The notes under the pieces are model-generated. The model had not been told where the DNA came from. It ran no database searches and saw nothing but the letters and a program-made list of their open reading frames with translations. From Actinomycetospora chiangmaiensis DSM 45062 (GTDB taxonomy: Bacteria > Actinomycetota > Actinomycetes > Mycobacteriales > Pseudonocardiaceae), in NCBI RefSeq assembly GCF_000379625.1, contig NZ_KB903246.1:1-64000 (forward strand): 64,000 nucleotides of DNA, read 5' to 3'. This document shows positions 61,537 through 64,000 of this stretch, piece after piece. Each line of letters starts with the position of its first letter. The stretch's first letter is position 1. Position numbers and translations under genes: made by a program.

Positions 61537-62622
61537 TCAGAGGCGTGCGCGGTACGCCGCCAGGTGCCGCGCCGCGACGGCGTCCCAGGTGTGCGAGGCG
61601 GCCAGGGCGCGCCCGACCGACGTGCGCGCCGGGGCGCCCGGGTCGTCCCCCGCGAGCACACCCCGGAGCTCGGCGGCGATCCCGGGAGCGTCCGCCGCGA
61701 ACCGGACCGCGCCCGCGAACACCTCGCGCAGCACCGGCAGGTCCCGCGCGACGACGGGCACCCCGGCCGCCAGGGCCTCCATCGCGGCGAGCCCGAAGCC
61801 CTCCTTCGTCGAGGGGAACGCGAAGGCGGCCGCGCCCGCCACGAGCCCGGGGAGCCCGTCGTCGGGAACGGGTCCGAGCACCACCGGCTCGACGCCGAGG
61901 GACGCCGCGCGCGCGAACACCTCGTCGCGGTACCCGCGGTAGTCGAAGAGGGTGTCCCCGCCGGCGACGACCAGCGGCGCATCGACGGATGCCATCGCCT
62001 CGACCAGGTCGAGCGTCCCCTTGCGCGGCTCGATGCCGCCGACCGACAGCACGTAGCGCCCGAACCGGGCCCGCCACGGCTCCCCCGCGCGGGCCGCCTC
62101 CGCCGCGGCGAACCGCGCCGCGTCCACCCCGTTCCCGACGACGGGTGCGGTGCGGCCCCAGCCCGCGGCCACCTCCGCGGCGACGGCGTCGGAGACGCAG
62201 AGCAGCTGCGCGGGCTCGACGAGCGCGCGCTCGTGGCAGGCGGCGAGCGACGGCGTCGTGAACTGGTCGAGGTGGTGCACGGTGCGGACCAGGTCCCCGT
62301 AGCCGTGCGCGGCGCCCTCGGCGTTCGCGGTGAGGCAGTCCTGGGCGTGCCGGACGTCGACCGGCCCGGCGGCGGCCAGGGCATCGGTCAGCAGCGCGAT
62401 CGAGCGCAGGATGCGGTCCCCGACCGACTCGCCGTCGAGCTCGGGCACCTCGACCAGCCGGATCGGTACGGCGACCTCGCGGAAGAAGGCCGTGTCGCCC
62501 CCGCGCGCGAGCGCCCACACCTCCACGTCGTGCCCGGCGCGGCCGAGCGCCTCCGCGAGGGCGAGCGTGTGCACCACCCCGCCGCGCGGCTTGGTGGAGT
62601 AGGTGGAGAGCCGGATCTTCAC
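61537..62622 (-). CDS. GT4 glycosyltransferase, MSMEG_0565-like
   Basis: A 361-aa retaining glycosyltransferase of family GT4. The N-terminal GGVVHTLALAEALGRAGHDVEVWALARGGD (donor/acceptor loop) and the C-terminal nucleotide-sugar site STKEGFGLAAMEALAAGVPVV (E-x7-E) are clear; VLSVGGIEPRKGTLDLVEA is the interdomain segment. STYSTKPRGGVVHTLALAEAL resembles, from memory, the MSMEG_0565 family found in Nit1C clusters. GTG at 62620-62622 overlaps the stop of the upstream nitrilase paralogue (GTGA). It is the last gene of the operon seen here. Confidence 0.85.
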   Translation of the reverse strand: MKIRLSTYSTKPRGGVVHTLALAEALGRAGHDVEVWALARGGDTAFFREVAVPIRLVEVPELDGESVGDRILRSIALLTDALAAAGPVDVRHAQDCLTANAEGAAHGYGDLVRTVHHLDQFTTPSLAACHERALVEPAQLLCVSDAVAAEVAAGWGRTAPVVGNGVDAARFAAAEAARAGEPWRARFGRYVLSVGGIEPRKGTLDLVEAMASVDAPLVVAGGDTLFDYRGYRDEVFARAASLGVEPVVLGPVPDDGLPGLVAGAAAFAFPSTKEGFGLAAMEALAAGVPVVARDLPVLREVFAGAVRFAADAPGIAAELRGVLAGDDPGAPARTSVGRALAASHTWDAVAARHLAAYRARL

Positions 62623-63446
62623 GAGTACGCCGAGGGCCGACGCTCGTCGAGGTGGTGGAGCACGGCGCGCGCGGCGTCGACCATCGCCGCCGGGTCGACC
62701 TCGGCGACCGCGAGCCCGCCCTTCGACCAGGTGCGCGCGAGGATCTCGCCGCCGGGTCCGACGACCTTCGCCCGCCCGAGGAAGTGCAGCGCGCCCGACC
62801 GGCCGCTCTGGTTCGCCGAGAGCCACAGCACCTGGTTCTCGGCCGCCCGGGACTGGTCGTAGAGGTCGAACAGCCGGGCCTGGCGGTCCTGGGCCATGCG
62901 CGGGGCGCGGTTGGTCAGCGACGTCGGCCACGCGGAGAGGCAGGCGATCGTGGTCGCCCCGTCCAGGGCCAGCGCGCGGGCCGACTCCGGGAACGTCTTG
63001 TCGTGGTCGATGAGCATGCCGAGCCGCCCGACGGGGCTGTCGAACGCGGCGAACCCGCAGCCGGGCGTGAACAGCTTCGCCACCCCGGCGGGCTGGTGGA
63101 CCTTGCGGTGCCGGCCGAGGATGCCGCTCCCGCACAGCGCCACCGCGGCGTTGTAGAGCTCGCCGCCCGGGCCCCGCTCGCAGTACCCCAGGCACACCAC
63201 CATGTCCCCCGCCAGCGCGATGACCGACCGCACCGCGTCCCCGTTGGGCTCCAGGGCCGGCGGGAGGTCCACCGCCTCGAGGTCGTCCGGCCGCAGGTCG
63301 GTGACGTAGCCGCCGAGTGCCCCGTCGGGGAGGGCCAGCAGCCCGACCCCGGCCTCACGGGCGTGGGCGACGATGACGCCGATCCGTTCGAGGTCGAACT
63401 CGAGGTCGCGGGTGAAGTGGGCCGCCGCGGCGGCGATCCGGAGCAC
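62619..63446 (-). CDS. Nitrilase-superfamily protein lacking catalytic Cys and Glu
   Basis: A 275-aa carbon-nitrogen hydrolase fold protein, strongly similar to its upstream neighbour. The catalytic triad is broken: the first Glu position is Asp41 (LPDGALGGY), Lys115 remains (HRKVHQP), and the nucleophile Cys position is Asp147 (LIDHDKTFPE where the neighbour has ICYDKAFPE). The fold around these sites is conserved, so it is likely a folded pseudoenzyme, perhaps an inactive partner of the neighbour or a ligand binder. GTG or ATG start at 63446, 12 bp after the neighbour. Frame intact, codon use normal, so not a decaying pseudogene. Confidence 0.82.
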   Translation of the reverse strand: MLRIAAAAAHFTRDLEFDLERIGVIVAHAREAGVGLLALPDGALGGYVTDLRPDDLEAVDLPPALEPNGDAVRSVIALAGDMVVCLGYCERGPGGELYNAAVALCGSGILGRHRKVHQPAGVAKLFTPGCGFAAFDSPVGRLGMLIDHDKTFPESARALALDGATTIACLSAWPTSLTNRAPRMAQDRQARLFDLYDQSRAAENQVLWLSANQSGRSGALHFLGRAKVVGPGGEILARTWSKGGLAVAEVDPAAMVDAARAVLHHLDERRPSAYS

Positions 63447-63458
63447 GGGGCCCGCGAC

Positions 63459-64000
63459 CTAGGCCGGGACCGAGGTGTAGCTCGCCTGCCGGCGGTCGCG
63501 CAGGTGGCCCATGAACCGGCGGGCGGCGTCCACGGCGTCGTCGACGTCGATCGAGGCGACTGCGAGCCCGGCACGGGTACCGGTGGTGTCGAGCACCTCC
63601 CCGCCCGGGTCGACGATCTTCGCGCTCGCCACGAGCTGCATCGACCCGAAGGTCCCGGCCTGGTTCGCCGAGACCCAGACGATCTGGTTCTCCAGCGCCC
63701 GGGCCCGGTCGAACAGGTCGAACCGGCGGGTCCACCGGTCGTCGGCGAGCACCGGGGCCCGGTTGGTCCGCGACGCGGGCCAGGCGGACATGCACACCAC
63801 GATCCGCGCCCCGTCGACGGCCAGTGCCCGCGCGGCCTCCGGGAACGCCTTGTCGTAACAGATCATCATCCCGAGCCGCCCGACCGGGGAGTCGAACGCG
63901 GCGAACCGGTCCCCCGCGGCGTAGGAGTTGTTCTCGTTCAACGGCTGGTGGACCTTGCGGTGCCGGCCGAGCACGCCGTCGCCGTGGACCGCGACGGCGC
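63459..64000 (-). CDS. Carbon-nitrogen hydrolase (nitrilase superfamily), N-terminus beyond window
   Basis: The C-terminal ~180 residues of a nitrilase-superfamily amidase or nitrilase. The catalytic Lys (LGRHRKVHQP) and Cys (MMICYDKAFPE) are present; the first Glu lies beyond the right edge. MSAWPASRTNRAP and VWVSANQAGTFG are shared with the downstream paralogue. It begins the visible operon nitrilase - inactive paralogue - glycosyltransferase, which matches part of the cluster around MSMEG_0565/0566 as I recall it. Substrate unknown. Confidence 0.88.
   Translation of the reverse strand, partial: AVAVHGDGVLGRHRKVHQPLNENNSYAAGDRFAAFDSPVGRLGMMICYDKAFPEAARALAVDGARIVVCMSAWPASRTNRAPVLADDRWTRRFDLFDRARALENQIVWVSANQAGTFGSMQLVASAKIVDPGGEVLDTTGTRAGLAVASIDVDDAVDAARRFMGHLRDRRQASYTSVPA

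Noticed and set aside
61420..61942. Continuation of the ABM frame to 61942.
   Set aside because: Antisense to the glycosyltransferase and unlike ABM proteins; a frameshift explains the data better.
1..64000. Search for CRISPR arrays, insertion sequences, integrases, toxin-antitoxin or phage-defence genes.
   Set aside because: None seen. The only array is the 38-bp tandem repeat without spacers, and the helicase-nucleases are the housekeeping AdnAB and UvrD2.

Overview
The window is a 64 kb piece of a very GC-rich actinobacterial chromosome. The evidence is strong G/C bias at third codon positions, many GTG starts, gene junctions that overlap as ATGA or GTGA, and actinobacterium-restricted genes: whiB7, adnA/adnB, mycoredoxin, uvrD2, a UPF0182 protein and a DUF2342 zincin. 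The mix of mycobacterial-type genes and the overall style suggest Pseudonocardiaceae or a relative; the genus cannot be fixed from sequence alone. It reads as ordinary chromosome: no insertion sequence, prophage, integrase, CRISPR array or replication origin was seen. Gene names rest on motifs and recalled family sequences, not on searches.

Left part (1-18 kb). The 5' end of ctaD (cytochrome oxidase subunit I) runs off the left edge. It is followed by tRNA-Ala(GGC), a membrane-anchored DsbA-like protein, an MFS transporter translationally coupled to an Fe-S photolyase-like protein, and a membrane pseudokinase. A translation/division block follows: ssrA (tmRNA), an amidohydrolase, smpB, ftsX, ftsE and prfB. 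Next come a DUF3500 protein coupled to an ABM monooxygenase, a pair of acyl-CoA dehydrogenases, a GH3 lipoprotein, an alpha/beta hydrolase, a methyltransferase, a YggT protein and a DUF952 protein.

Middle (18-36 kb). Two initiator tRNA genes, each with its own terminator, precede a block that, from memory, parallels M. tuberculosis Rv3193c-Rv3204: UPF0182, PDZ/Lon-like protease, DUF2342 zincin, (inserted YgjP-like), ThiF-like protein, ABC1 kinase, whiB7 with an apparent attenuator leader, uvrD2, (inserted AraC/PAS regulator and putA), mycoredoxin, nudC. The block resumes at 49.8 kb with adnB/adnA and the alkyltransferase-like protein (58.1 kb). The intervening genes (M16 peptidase pair, SDR, M20 peptidase, gamma-glutamyltransferase family protein, DoxX protein, three FAD/PCMH-domain proteins, pirin, MBL hydrolase) look like lineage-specific insertions.

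Right part (56-64 kb). DUF1206 and DoxX membrane proteins, an alkyltransferase-like DNA-repair protein, an MFS exporter and an Rv2466c-like DsbA protein are followed by a TetR regulator divergent from a frameshifted ABM gene across a palindromic operator. At the right edge lies an operon of two nitrilase-superfamily proteins and a GT4 glycosyltransferase resembling the MSMEG_0565 family. The middle nitrilase paralogue has lost its catalytic Cys and first Glu. This operon probably continues beyond the window into a Nit1C-type cluster.

Small-scale structure: strong perfect hairpins serve as terminators; a short GC-rich repeat (core GGGAGACGSAGCG...GAGCTCG) occurs at least six times, three of them as a 38-bp tandem array; and several single-gene units appear to have leaderless or operator-overlapped promoters.
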